A DNA stretch of 14,234 bases, from NCBI GenBank assembly GCA_016938795.1, contig JAFGTZ010000127.1, positions 1-14,234 of the forward strand. The letters are read 5' to 3'. This document shows, in pieces, positions 6,131 to 13,485 of this stretch (positions are counted from its first letter, which is position 1; every line of letters starts with the position of its first letter). Below the pieces are notes generated by a model. The model was given only the letters and a program-made list of their open reading frames with translations. It had not been told where the DNA came from and did no database searches. This stretch comes from Chromatiaceae bacterium (lineage in GTDB: Bacteria; Pseudomonadota; Gammaproteobacteria; Chromatiales; Chromatiaceae). The position numbers and the translations under genes were made by a program.

Positions 6131-7000
6131 ATGATGGTAACCCTGCTAACCGCTGTTGGCTTCATGGCCGCGCTTGGCCTGCTCCTGGCGTTGGTGTTGG
6201 TGCTGGCCAACCAACGGCTCTACGTCTATGAAGACCCGCGCATCGACCAGGTCGAGGATCTGCTGCCGAAGGCCAATTGTGGCGCCTGTGGCGAGGCCGG
6301 ATGTCGCACCTTTGCCGAGCTGCTGGTGAAGGGCGAGGTGGAGCCGGGCAAATGCACGGTCAATGCCAAGGCCACCAATCAGCGCATTGCCGATTTCCTG
6401 GGTGTGGCGCTCGGTTCGGGCGAGCGCCGGGTGGCGCGTCTGGCCTGCGCGGGCGGCGCTCATGTGGCGCGCCAGCGCGCACGCTACGCGGGGCTGGCCT
6501 CTTGTCGGGCGGCGGCCCTGGTCTCGGGTGGCGGCAAGGGCTGCGCCTGGGGCTGTCTGGGGCTTGGTGATTGCGTTGCGGTCTGCACCTTCGGCGCCCT
6601 GAGTCTGGATGCGCATGGACTGCCGGTGGTGGACGAGTCGCGCTGCACCGCCTGCGGCGATTGCGTGGATGTGTGCCCCAAGGATCTCTTCAGCCTGCAT
6701 CCGCTCAGCCACCGCCTCTGGGTGGCCTGCAAGAGCCGCGACGCGGGCGATGAGGCCGAGCATGAATGCGAGGTGGTATGCACCGCCTGCGGGCGCTGTG
6801 CGCAGGACTCGCCCGAGGGACTCATCCGCATCGAGAACAATCTGGCGGTCATCGACTACAGCCGCAATGCCCTGGCCTCGACCGTCGCCATCGAGCGCTG
6901 CCCGACCGGCGCCATCGTCTGGCTGGAACCCGACGGGCGGGTGCTCAAGGGGCGCGATGCGCGCCGCGTGGTGCGCAAGGGCGCCCTGCCCATCGCCTGA
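6131..7000 (+). CDS. rnfB: RnfB, electron transport complex subunit B (long form, multiple Fe-S motifs)
   Basis: A 289-aa Rnf subunit that receives electrons from ferredoxin. One N-terminal membrane helix (4-27) precedes a cytoplasmic Fe-S part. Cys50-x2-Cys53-x4-Cys58-x16-Cys75 (NCGACGEAGC) is the characteristic RnfB FeS domain. Then come Cys138/142/148/152 (GCLGLGDCVAVC), the classical Cys172-x2-175-x2-178-x3-182-Pro, and a degenerate pair: Cys217-x2-220-x2-223 without its fourth Cys (Ser227), and a last motif keeping only Cys257-Pro. The 289 residues compare with about 190 for E. coli RsxB, so this is the long form seen in Bacteroides and Clostridia. The codon just before the ATG is an in-frame TGA (6128-6130), so translation cannot start further upstream; a second ATG follows directly at 6134. 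No strong ribosome-binding site is visible. It is the first gene of the rnf operon. Confidence 0.9.
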   Translation: MMVTLLTAVGFMAALGLLLALVLVLANQRLYVYEDPRIDQVEDLLPKANCGACGEAGCRTFAELLVKGEVEPGKCTVNAKATNQRIADFLGVALGSGERRVARLACAGGAHVARQRARYAGLASCRAAALVSGGGKGCAWGCLGLGDCVAVCTFGALSLDAHGLPVVDESRCTACGDCVDVCPKDLFSLHPLSHRLWVACKSRDAGDEAEHECEVVCTACGRCAQDSPEGLIRIENNLAVIDYSRNALASTVAIERCPTGAIVWLEPDGRVLKGRDARRVVRKGALPIA

Positions 7001-7066
7001 GGTTCGCAACCCGATCTTGGCTGAACGCCGATGCCACACGGCCGGCGGCGCCTCTCGGATCACACT

Positions 7067-7080
7067 TTTTCTAGAGAAAA
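7067..7080. repeat. palindrome TTTTCT-AG-AGAAAA just before the oxidoreductase gene
   Basis: A perfect 6-base inverted repeat with a 2-base centre in the 85-base rnfB-oxidoreductase gap. Its right arm merges with the purine-rich stretch AGAAAAGG (7075-7082) that is the likely ribosome-binding region of the next gene. Confidence 0.4.
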
Positions 7081-7085
7081 GGCCC

Positions 7086-10000
7086 ATGTTCGCAAAGAAA
7101 GACGACAAGACATTCAAATATCCTGGCACCCGTATGGCGATGGACGGCAACACGGCCGTGATCATGTGCGAGCGCGAGGCGTCTGACGCGGCTGGCGCCT
7201 ATCCCATCACGCCCTCTACCCAGATGGGCGAGTACTGGGCCGAGGAGGTCGCCAACGGCCATCTGAATGTCTCTGGCCAGCCGCTCATCTTCGTTGAGCC
7301 CGAGTCCGAGCACGCCGCCGCCGCCGTGACCGCTGGCATGTCCATGACCGGATTGCGCGCGGTGAACTTCTCCTCGGCCCAGGGCGTGGCCTTCATGCAC
7401 GAATCGCTCTACTCGGCGGTTGGCAAGCGTCTGCCCTATGTGCTGAACATCGGCTCGCGCGCCATTACCAAGTCGAGTCTGAACGTGCACTGCGCGCACG
7501 ATGATTATCACTGCATCGATGACACCGGCTTCTTTCAGGTTTTCGCCAAGAATGCCCAGGAAGCCGCCGATCTCAACCTCATCGCGCGCAAGATTGCCGA
7601 GCTGAGCCTGACCCCGGCGGCCGTGGGGCAGGACGGCTTTCTCACCACCCATCTGATCGAGCCGCTGCAGGTGCCCGAGCGCGCCCTGGTCGAGGAGTTC
7701 TGCGGTCGCCCTGATGACATCATCGAGTGCCCGACCCCGGCGCAGCGTCTGGTCTATGGCCCGACACGCCGGCGCGTGCCCCTGGTGTGGGATGTCGATC
7801 ACCCGGTCGCCTCGGGCACGGTGCAGAATCAGGACGCCTACATGCAGGCGGTGGCCGCGCAGCGTCCCTATTTCTTCGACCACATCGCCGCCCTGGCCGA
7901 TCAGTGCATGGAGGAATACTTCAGCCTGACCGGGCGGCGCTACCAGCGCGTGGGCGGCTACCGTCTGGAGGATGCCGACTATGTCCTCGTCGGACAGGGC
8001 AGCATGGTGGTGCAGGCCGAGGCGGTGGCTGATTATCTGCGCGAGCGTCGCGGGCTCAAGGTGGGCGTGGTCAATCTCACCATGTTCCGTCCCTTCCCGG
8101 GCGAGGTGCTCGCGCGCCTCTTGCAGGGCAAGAAGGGTGTGGCGGTGCTGGAGCGCACCGACCAGCCGCTCGCCGAGGATCTGCCCATCATGCGCGAGAC
8201 GCGCGCCGCGCTCGCCAAATCGCTCGAAAATGCCATGGTGGCCAAGAGCGAGGCGCTCCCGCATCCCGACTATCCGGTCTATGCGGCAGGCCAGATGCCG
8301 CGTCTCTACTCGGGCTGCTATGGTCTGGGTTCGCGCGATCTCCAGCCCGAGGGCCTCATTGCCGCCGTCGAGAACATGCTCCCCGGTGGCAAGGGACGCG
8401 CCTTCTTCTATCTCTCGGTGGATTTTCTGCGCGAGCCGCTCGATCCCAAGGACGAGATTCGCATCCAGCAGTTGCGCGACGCCTATCCGGGCATCGGCGA
8501 GCTGGCGCTGCGCGGCAGCGAGAACCCCAACCTCCTGCCCAAGGGCGCCATCACGGTGCGCATGCACTCGGTGGGCGGCTGGGGCGCGGTGACCACCGGC
8601 AAGAACCTGGCCATGACGCTCTACGAGCTGCTCGGCTACGACATCCGCGCCAACCCCAAATATGGCTCGGAAAAGAAGGGTCAGCCGACCACCTATTTCC
8701 TCTCGGCCGCGCCCGAGCCGATTCGCCTCAACTGCGAATACACCTATGTGGACGTGGTGCTGAGCCCCGACCCCAACGTCTTCACCCACTCCAATCCGCT
8801 TGCCGGACTCGACCGGGGCGGGCGCTTCATCATCCAGTCGAGCCTGGAGAATCCCGAGCAGGTGTGGGCGAGCTTCCCGCCGGCGGCGCGCAAGTTCATC
8901 GTTGATCACGAGATTCGCGTCTACTACATCGACGGCTTCAAGATCGCGCGCGAGGAGGCGAGCAACCCCGAGTTGCAGTTCCGTATGCAGGGCAACGCCT
9001 TCCAGGGGGCCTTTTTTGCCGCCTCGCCGCTCATGGAGCGCTCGGGACTCGACGAGAACGGGCTCTTTGCCGCCATCGAGGAGCAGTTGCGCTCCAAGTT
9101 CGGCGCCAAGGGCGAGCGCGTGGTGCAGGACAATCTGCGCATCGTGCGGCGCGGCTTCGATGAGATTGTGGAAATTCTCGACAAGCCCCTGGTTGCGGGC
9201 CAGCTCCTCACGCGCAAGGAGCCGGGCCTGCCGGTCATGCTCAAGACCCTGCCCGAGGGCGATGGCGGACTTGCCGACGTACACCGCTTCTGGGAGCAGA
9301 CCGGTGCCTTCTATGCCAGCGGGCGCGGCAGCGACAACCTGGCCGATCCGCACATGGCGCTCTCGCTCATGCCGGCGGCCTCGGGCGTCTACCGCGACAT
9401 GACCCAGATCCGCTTCGAGTATCCCAAGTACGTCCCCGAGAACTGCACCGCCTGCGGCAACTGCTACGCGGTCTGTCCCGACAGCGCCATTCCGGGGCTG
9501 GTCAATTCCATCTCGGATGTCTTTGCCGCCGCCATCACCCGCGTCGAGCGGGGCATGCCCACCCAGTATCTGCGCCGCGAGACGCGCGGCGTCGAGAAGC
9601 GTCTGCGTGCGCTCATCACCCAGACGGGCGAGTCTGCCGACCTGCGCGCGCTCATGGATCAGGCGATTCTCGAAACCCTGGCCGAATTCAGCGGCGAGCC
9701 CGAGCAGAAGGCCGTGATGGAGAAGGAATTCGGCCTCATGATGCAGGCCCTGGCGGATGTTCAGTTCGCCATCACCAAGCCCTACTGGACGCAGCGCGAG
9801 AAGCAGCAGAAGGGCAGCGGGGGGCTGTTCAGCATCACCGTCAACCCCTACACCTGCAAGGGCTGCATGGAGTGTGTCGAGGTGTGCAAGGACGGCGCCC
9901 TGGTGGCCGCCCCGCAGACCACCGAGACCATCGCCGAGATGCGCGCGCGCTGGGAGATGTGGCTCGATCTGCCGAACACCGACCCGGATTTCATCCGCAT

Positions 10001-12008
10001 CGACGATCTCGACGACAAGGTGGGCGCGCTCGACACCCTGCTGCTCGACAAGTCGAACTATCAGTCCATGGTCTCGGGTGACGGCTCCTGCATGGGCTGC
10101 GGTGAGAAGACCGTGCTGCATCTGTTCACCGCCACGGTGACTGCGCTCATGCAGGGACGGGTGAAGCGCCATCTCGCCGAGATTGACGACCTCATCGCGC
10201 GTCTGGAAACCCATGTGCGCCTGAAGCTCGCCGAGGGCATGGATCTGAGCGATCCGGCGGCCATCGCGCGCGCGCTCGACGGCAAGGGCGACTCCGACCT
10301 GACGCTCTCGGCGCTCTCGGGCGAACTGGAGAGCCGCGCCAGCCGTCCGGTTGATCAGGAGTGGCTGAAGTGGGTGAGCGGGCTCCTGGCCAGCCTGCGC
10401 GATCTGCGCGCCTGCTACACCAGCGCCCAGCCGCGCTCCACCATGGGTATTGTCAACGCCACCGGCTGTAGCTCGGTGTGGGGCGCGACCTTCCCCTACA
10501 GCCCCTATCCCTTCCCCTGGTCGAACCATCTCTTCCAGGACTCGCCGTCCATGGCGCTGGGGCTCTTCGAGGGCCACATGCGCAAGATGGCCGAGGGCTT
10601 CAAGGCCATCCGTCAGGCGCGGCTGGAGCTGGAGGGGCGCTTCAACCCGGCCGATCCGAGCTGCAACCTGACCTATTTCGGCTGGAAGGATTTTAGCGAG
10701 GAGGAATGGCGTCTCTGTCCGCCGGTGGTGGCGGTCGGCGGCGACGGGGCCATGTACGACATCGGCTTCCAGAACCTCTCGCGCGCGCTCATGTCGGGCC
10801 ATCCGGTGAAGATTCTGGTGCTCGACACCCAGACCTATTCCAACACCGGCGGTCAGTCCTGCACCTCGGGCTTTGTCGGTCAGGTGGCCGACATGGCGCC
10901 CTACGGCAAGCAGTGGAAGGGCAAGACCGAGATCCGCAAGGAGATGGGCCTCATTGGCATGGCGCACCGCACCAGCTTTGTGCTTTCCAGCTCGGCCTCG
11001 CATCTGACGCATCTGCTGGAGGGCTATATCGACGGTCTCAACTCGCGCCGTCCCGCGCTCTTCAACGTCTATGCCTGCTGTCAGCCCGAGCACGGCATTG
11101 GCGATGACATGTCGAATCGCCAAAGCCGCATGGCGGTCGAATCGCGCGCCTATCCGCTGTTCCGCTACGACCCCGACGCCGGCACCAGCTTCGAGGAGTG
11201 CTGCTCGATCGAGGGCAACCCGCATCTCGATCGCGACTGGATCAGCTGGACGCTCGACTATGTGGACGAGCACGGCGAGCCGGCCCAGCTGGAGGTGCCG
11301 CTCACCTTTGCCGACTTCGCCATGACCGAGGGCCGCTTCCGCAAGCACTTCCGCAAGGCGCCGCCCGAGACCTGGAACGATGCCATGGTGCCGGTGCATG
11401 AGTTCCTCGAACTCGCCGAGGACGAGCGCGAGGGCCGCTTCCCCTACGTCTGGGGCGTGGATGCCAAGAACCGTCTGATGCGCGTGCTGGTGGCCGAGGA
11501 GCTGGTGCGAAGCTGCGAGGAACGACGCGACTTCTGGCGTCAGTTGCGCGGCCTCTGCGGCGAACTCAACAAGGTGGATCTGGAGCAGGTGCGCCAGGAG
11601 GCCAAGGCCGAGATGGCCCAGAAGCTGAGCAGCAGCCTGCTGGCGCTCGCCGGCAGCGAGGGCGGTTTTGCCGCCGCGCTGAGCGGCTCGGGCAACGGCA
11701 ATGGCCAAGGGCTGAATGGCTCCAATGGCGTCAATGGCTCGGCGGGGGCGAGCGCCGACTGGGAGGCGGTCTGGGTGGAAACGCCCGAGTGCACCGCCTG
11801 TGACGAGTGCGTGCGCATCAACCCGGCCATCTTCCGCTACAACGCCAACAAGCAGGTCGAGATCGCCGATCCCAAGGCCGGCCCCTACAAGGACATCGTC
11901 AAGGCCGCCGAGAAATGCGCCGCCGGCTGCATCCATCCCGGCACACCCTGGAATCCGTCCGAGCCGGGCGTGGACAAGCTGGTGCAGCGCGCCGCGCGCT
12001 TTCAGTAG
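7086..12008 (+). CDS. giant pyruvate:ferredoxin (2-oxoacid) oxidoreductase, NifJ-type, with C-terminal ferredoxin domain
   Basis: A 1640-aa single-chain enzyme that, by family, reversibly converts pyruvate + CoA to acetyl-CoA + CO2 with reduction of ferredoxin. Domain order follows NifJ/PFOR: N-terminal domain with YPITPST (39-45) and Arg125; domain II (about 290-400); gamma domain (about 490-700); a ferredoxin domain with Cys787/790/793/797 and Cys924/927/930/934; and the TPP domain with SCMGCGE (Cys1002, 1005), NATGC (Cys1127), GGDGAMYDIGFQN (1218-1230) and DTQTYSNTGGQ (1247-1257), plus Cys1331/1332. Thr42, Arg125 and Asn1253 match residues I recall as pyruvate contacts, so pyruvate is favoured. 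Classical PFOR has about 1170-1200 residues. The excess is an insertion of about 80 residues between the Fe-S motifs, one of about 97 in the TPP domain, a Gly/Asn-rich linker (1531-1556) and an extra ferredoxin domain (1560-1640; Cys1569/1572/1575 and 1611/1615). Start at 7086: AGAAAAGG precedes it closely, and upstream frame codons belong to rnfB in another frame. It lies inside the rnf operon. Confidence 0.9.
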   Translation: MFAKKDDKTFKYPGTRMAMDGNTAVIMCEREASDAAGAYPITPSTQMGEYWAEEVANGHLNVSGQPLIFVEPESEHAAAAVTAGMSMTGLRAVNFSSAQGVAFMHESLYSAVGKRLPYVLNIGSRAITKSSLNVHCAHDDYHCIDDTGFFQVFAKNAQEAADLNLIARKIAELSLTPAAVGQDGFLTTHLIEPLQVPERALVEEFCGRPDDIIECPTPAQRLVYGPTRRRVPLVWDVDHPVASGTVQNQDAYMQAVAAQRPYFFDHIAALADQCMEEYFSLTGRRYQRVGGYRLEDADYVLVGQGSMVVQAEAVADYLRERRGLKVGVVNLTMFRPFPGEVLARLLQGKKGVAVLERTDQPLAEDLPIMRETRAALAKSLENAMVAKSEALPHPDYPVYAAGQMPRLYSGCYGLGSRDLQPEGLIAAVENMLPGGKGRAFFYLSVDFLREPLDPKDEIRIQQLRDAYPGIGELALRGSENPNLLPKGAITVRMHSVGGWGAVTTGKNLAMTLYELLGYDIRANPKYGSEKKGQPTTYFLSAAPEPIRLNCEYTYVDVVLSPDPNVFTHSNPLAGLDRGGRFIIQSSLENPEQVWASFPPAARKFIVDHEIRVYYIDGFKIAREEASNPELQFRMQGNAFQGAFFAASPLMERSGLDENGLFAAIEEQLRSKFGAKGERVVQDNLRIVRRGFDEIVEILDKPLVAGQLLTRKEPGLPVMLKTLPEGDGGLADVHRFWEQTGAFYASGRGSDNLADPHMALSLMPAASGVYRDMTQIRFEYPKYVPENCTACGNCYAVCPDSAIPGLVNSISDVFAAAITRVERGMPTQYLRRETRGVEKRLRALITQTGESADLRALMDQAILETLAEFSGEPEQKAVMEKEFGLMMQALADVQFAITKPYWTQREKQQKGSGGLFSITVNPYTCKGCMECVEVCKDGALVAAPQTTETIAEMRARWEMWLDLPNTDPDFIRIDDLDDKVGALDTLLLDKSNYQSMVSGDGSCMGCGEKTVLHLFTATVTALMQGRVKRHLAEIDDLIARLETHVRLKLAEGMDLSDPAAIARALDGKGDSDLTLSALSGELESRASRPVDQEWLKWVSGLLASLRDLRACYTSAQPRSTMGIVNATGCSSVWGATFPYSPYPFPWSNHLFQDSPSMALGLFEGHMRKMAEGFKAIRQARLELEGRFNPADPSCNLTYFGWKDFSEEEWRLCPPVVAVGGDGAMYDIGFQNLSRALMSGHPVKILVLDTQTYSNTGGQSCTSGFVGQVADMAPYGKQWKGKTEIRKEMGLIGMAHRTSFVLSSSASHLTHLLEGYIDGLNSRRPALFNVYACCQPEHGIGDDMSNRQSRMAVESRAYPLFRYDPDAGTSFEECCSIEGNPHLDRDWISWTLDYVDEHGEPAQLEVPLTFADFAMTEGRFRKHFRKAPPETWNDAMVPVHEFLELAEDEREGRFPYVWGVDAKNRLMRVLVAEELVRSCEERRDFWRQLRGLCGELNKVDLEQVRQEAKAEMAQKLSSSLLALAGSEGGFAAALSGSGNGNGQGLNGSNGVNGSAGASADWEAVWVETPECTACDECVRINPAIFRYNANKQVEIADPKAGPYKDIVKAAEKCAAGCIHPGTPWNPSEPGVDKLVQRAARFQ

Positions 12009-12012
12009 CGAA

Positions 12013-12093
12013 CAGCCGCCAGCCTCCAGCCACTAGCCTACCAGCTGCTGGGAGTTGCTGAAGGCAGACGGCTGGCGGCTGAAAGCTGGAGGC
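12013..12093. repeat. modular inverted-repeat element between the oxidoreductase gene and rnfC
   Basis: CAGCCGCCAGCC (12013-12024) is the exact reverse complement of GGCTGGCGGCTG (12070-12081), a 12-base stem around a 45-base loop. A second module, GCCTCCAGC (12022-12030), is the exact reverse complement of GCTGGAGGC (12085-12093), but in permuted order. The loop also holds CCAGC-T-GCTGG (12041-12051). It fills nearly the whole gap between stop and start codons. It looks like a REP-type or small modular repeat; no T-run follows, so a terminator is unlikely. Confidence 0.7.
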
Positions 12094-12115
12094 AATGAAA
12101 CCGAGGATGCGATCC

Positions 12116-13480
12116 ATGGCGCTTTTGAGCAGTCTTTTTCAATCAGGCAGCAGCAAGACCTTTGCCCACGGGATCTATCCCGTCGAGCACAAGGAGCTGA
12201 CCGCAGACAAGCCGGTGCGCCGTCTGCCCTTCGCGCCCGAGCTGATCATTCCGCTCGCCCAGCACAAGGGCGCGCCCGCCGTGCCCTTGGTGCGACCGGG
12301 GCAGGAGGTGGTGCGCGGCGAGCCCATCGCGCGCGCCGAGGGTTTTGTGTCGGTGCCCATGCACGCGCCGGCCACCGGCGTCATCCGCTCTATCGAGCAG
12401 GCGCCAACCGCCGAGGGCCCCAAGGCCGAGGCCCTGGTGCTGCGGGTTTACGAGGCGGCGAGCCAGCAGGTGCTCTACGGCGCCGAGTGCGATCCGCTCG
12501 CGCTCGCGCCCGAGGCCATTGTGCGCGCGGTGCAGGAGGCGGGCCTGGTGGGGCTCGGCGGCGCGGCCTTCCCCAGTCATGTCAAGCTCGTGGCGCCCAA
12601 GGGCCGCGTGATCGAGACGCTGCTGGTCAACGGCTGCGAGTGCGAGCCCTATCTCACCTGCGATCATCGCATCATGTTGGAGCAGCACACGACGCTGATG
12701 CGCGGCATCCACATTGCCTTGCACGCCACCGGGGCCCGGCGCGCCATCATCGGCGTCGAGGACAACAAGCTCGACGCTTTGCGCCATCTGCGCGCCCATC
12801 TGCCGAGCGATGGCCGCATCAGCGCCGAGGCGGTGCGCTCGAAGTATCCCCAGGGCGCCGAGAAGATGCTCATCAAGGCATTGCTCGGGCGCGAGGTGCC
12901 GGTTGGGGGGCTGCCCGCCGACATCGGGGTCGCGGTCTATAACGTGGGCACCCTCGCGCAGATGGGCGAGCTGCTGCCAAAGGGGCAGGGGCTCATCGAG
13001 CGGGTGGTGACGGTCAGCGGTCCGGGCGTCGAGCGTCCCGGCAATTTTCTGGTGCCCATCGGCACCCCGGTGCGCTTTCTGCTCGATCAGGTCGGGCTCA
13101 AGGAGACGGCGGGCGAGGTCATTCTCGGCGGTCCCATGATGGGCATGGCGGTCGCCTCGCTCGATGTGCCAGTCACCAAGGCGGTCTCGGGCGTGGTGGT
13201 GCTGGAGCGCGAGGATCAGGATCTGGCCGCGCGCCACATCTATCCCTGCATCAAGTGCGGCGACTGTCTGCGCGCCTGCCCGGTGTCGCTCAATCCCTCG
13301 CTGCTCGGCGAGCTGGCCGCCGCGCGTCAGTACCAGACCATGGCCGCCGAGCATCATCTCGATCAGTGCTTCGAGTGCGGCTGCTGCGCCTATGTCTGCC
13401 CCTCGAACATTCCGCTCACCCAGTATTTCCGCATCGCCAAGGCGATCAACCGCGACATCCAGCGGCGCAAAGAACACTAA
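12116..13480 (+). CDS. rnfC: RnfC, electron transport complex subunit C
   Basis: A 454-aa Rnf subunit that carries the NAD(H)/FMN site and Fe-S clusters on the cytoplasmic face. Features: an RnfC N-terminal barrel-like region (FAHGIYPVEHKEL, then GQEVVRGEPIA and SVPMHAPATGVI); NuoF-like nucleotide motif GLGGAAFPSHVK (146-157); flavin-related NGCECEPYLTCDHR (172-185); SLBB-like segment VVTVSGPGVERPGNF (297-311); and two 4Fe-4S motifs Cys378/381/384/388-Pro and Cys418/421/424/428-Pro. It is short, ending soon after the Fe-S motifs, unlike the roughly 740-residue E. coli RsxC with its Ala/Lys-rich tail. I chose ATG 12116 because GAGG lies 9 bases upstream; in-frame ATGs at 12095 (GGAGG only 2 bases away) and 12107 are alternatives. 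It ends 5 bases before rnfD. Confidence 0.9.
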   Translation: MALLSSLFQSGSSKTFAHGIYPVEHKELTADKPVRRLPFAPELIIPLAQHKGAPAVPLVRPGQEVVRGEPIARAEGFVSVPMHAPATGVIRSIEQAPTAEGPKAEALVLRVYEAASQQVLYGAECDPLALAPEAIVRAVQEAGLVGLGGAAFPSHVKLVAPKGRVIETLLVNGCECEPYLTCDHRIMLEQHTTLMRGIHIALHATGARRAIIGVEDNKLDALRHLRAHLPSDGRISAEAVRSKYPQGAEKMLIKALLGREVPVGGLPADIGVAVYNVGTLAQMGELLPKGQGLIERVVTVSGPGVERPGNFLVPIGTPVRFLLDQVGLKETAGEVILGGPMMGMAVASLDVPVTKAVSGVVVLEREDQDLAARHIYPCIKCGDCLRACPVSLNPSLLGELAAARQYQTMAAEHHLDQCFECGCCAYVCPSNIPLTQYFRIAKAINRDIQRRKEH

Positions 13481-13485
13481 ATCCC

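Noticed and set aside
6609..7085. Extension of the oxidoreductase frame upstream, adding 159 residues
   Set aside because: The extra part reads through rnfB in another frame and is Arg/Ala/Ser-rich without motifs. ATG 7086 follows a purine-rich site, and homology to PFOR begins within about 12 residues of it.
7001..7085. Terminator or new promoter between rnfB and the oxidoreductase gene
   Set aside because: The TTTTCT-AG-AGAAAA palindrome has no GC-rich stem, and no convincing -35/-10 pair was found; the gap is short enough for an operon.
7071..11936. A minus-strand open frame of about 1620 codons running antisense to almost the whole oxidoreductase gene
   Set aside because: GC-rich third positions suppress stop codons on the opposite strand. 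The predicted protein is low-complexity, rich in Ala, Gly, His, Leu and Arg, with no recognisable domain, while the plus-strand frame has complete PFOR motifs.
12009..12094. Rho-independent terminator after the oxidoreductase gene
   Set aside because: The 12-base inverted repeat has a 45-base loop and no following run of T, and rnfC and rnfD continue in the same direction.
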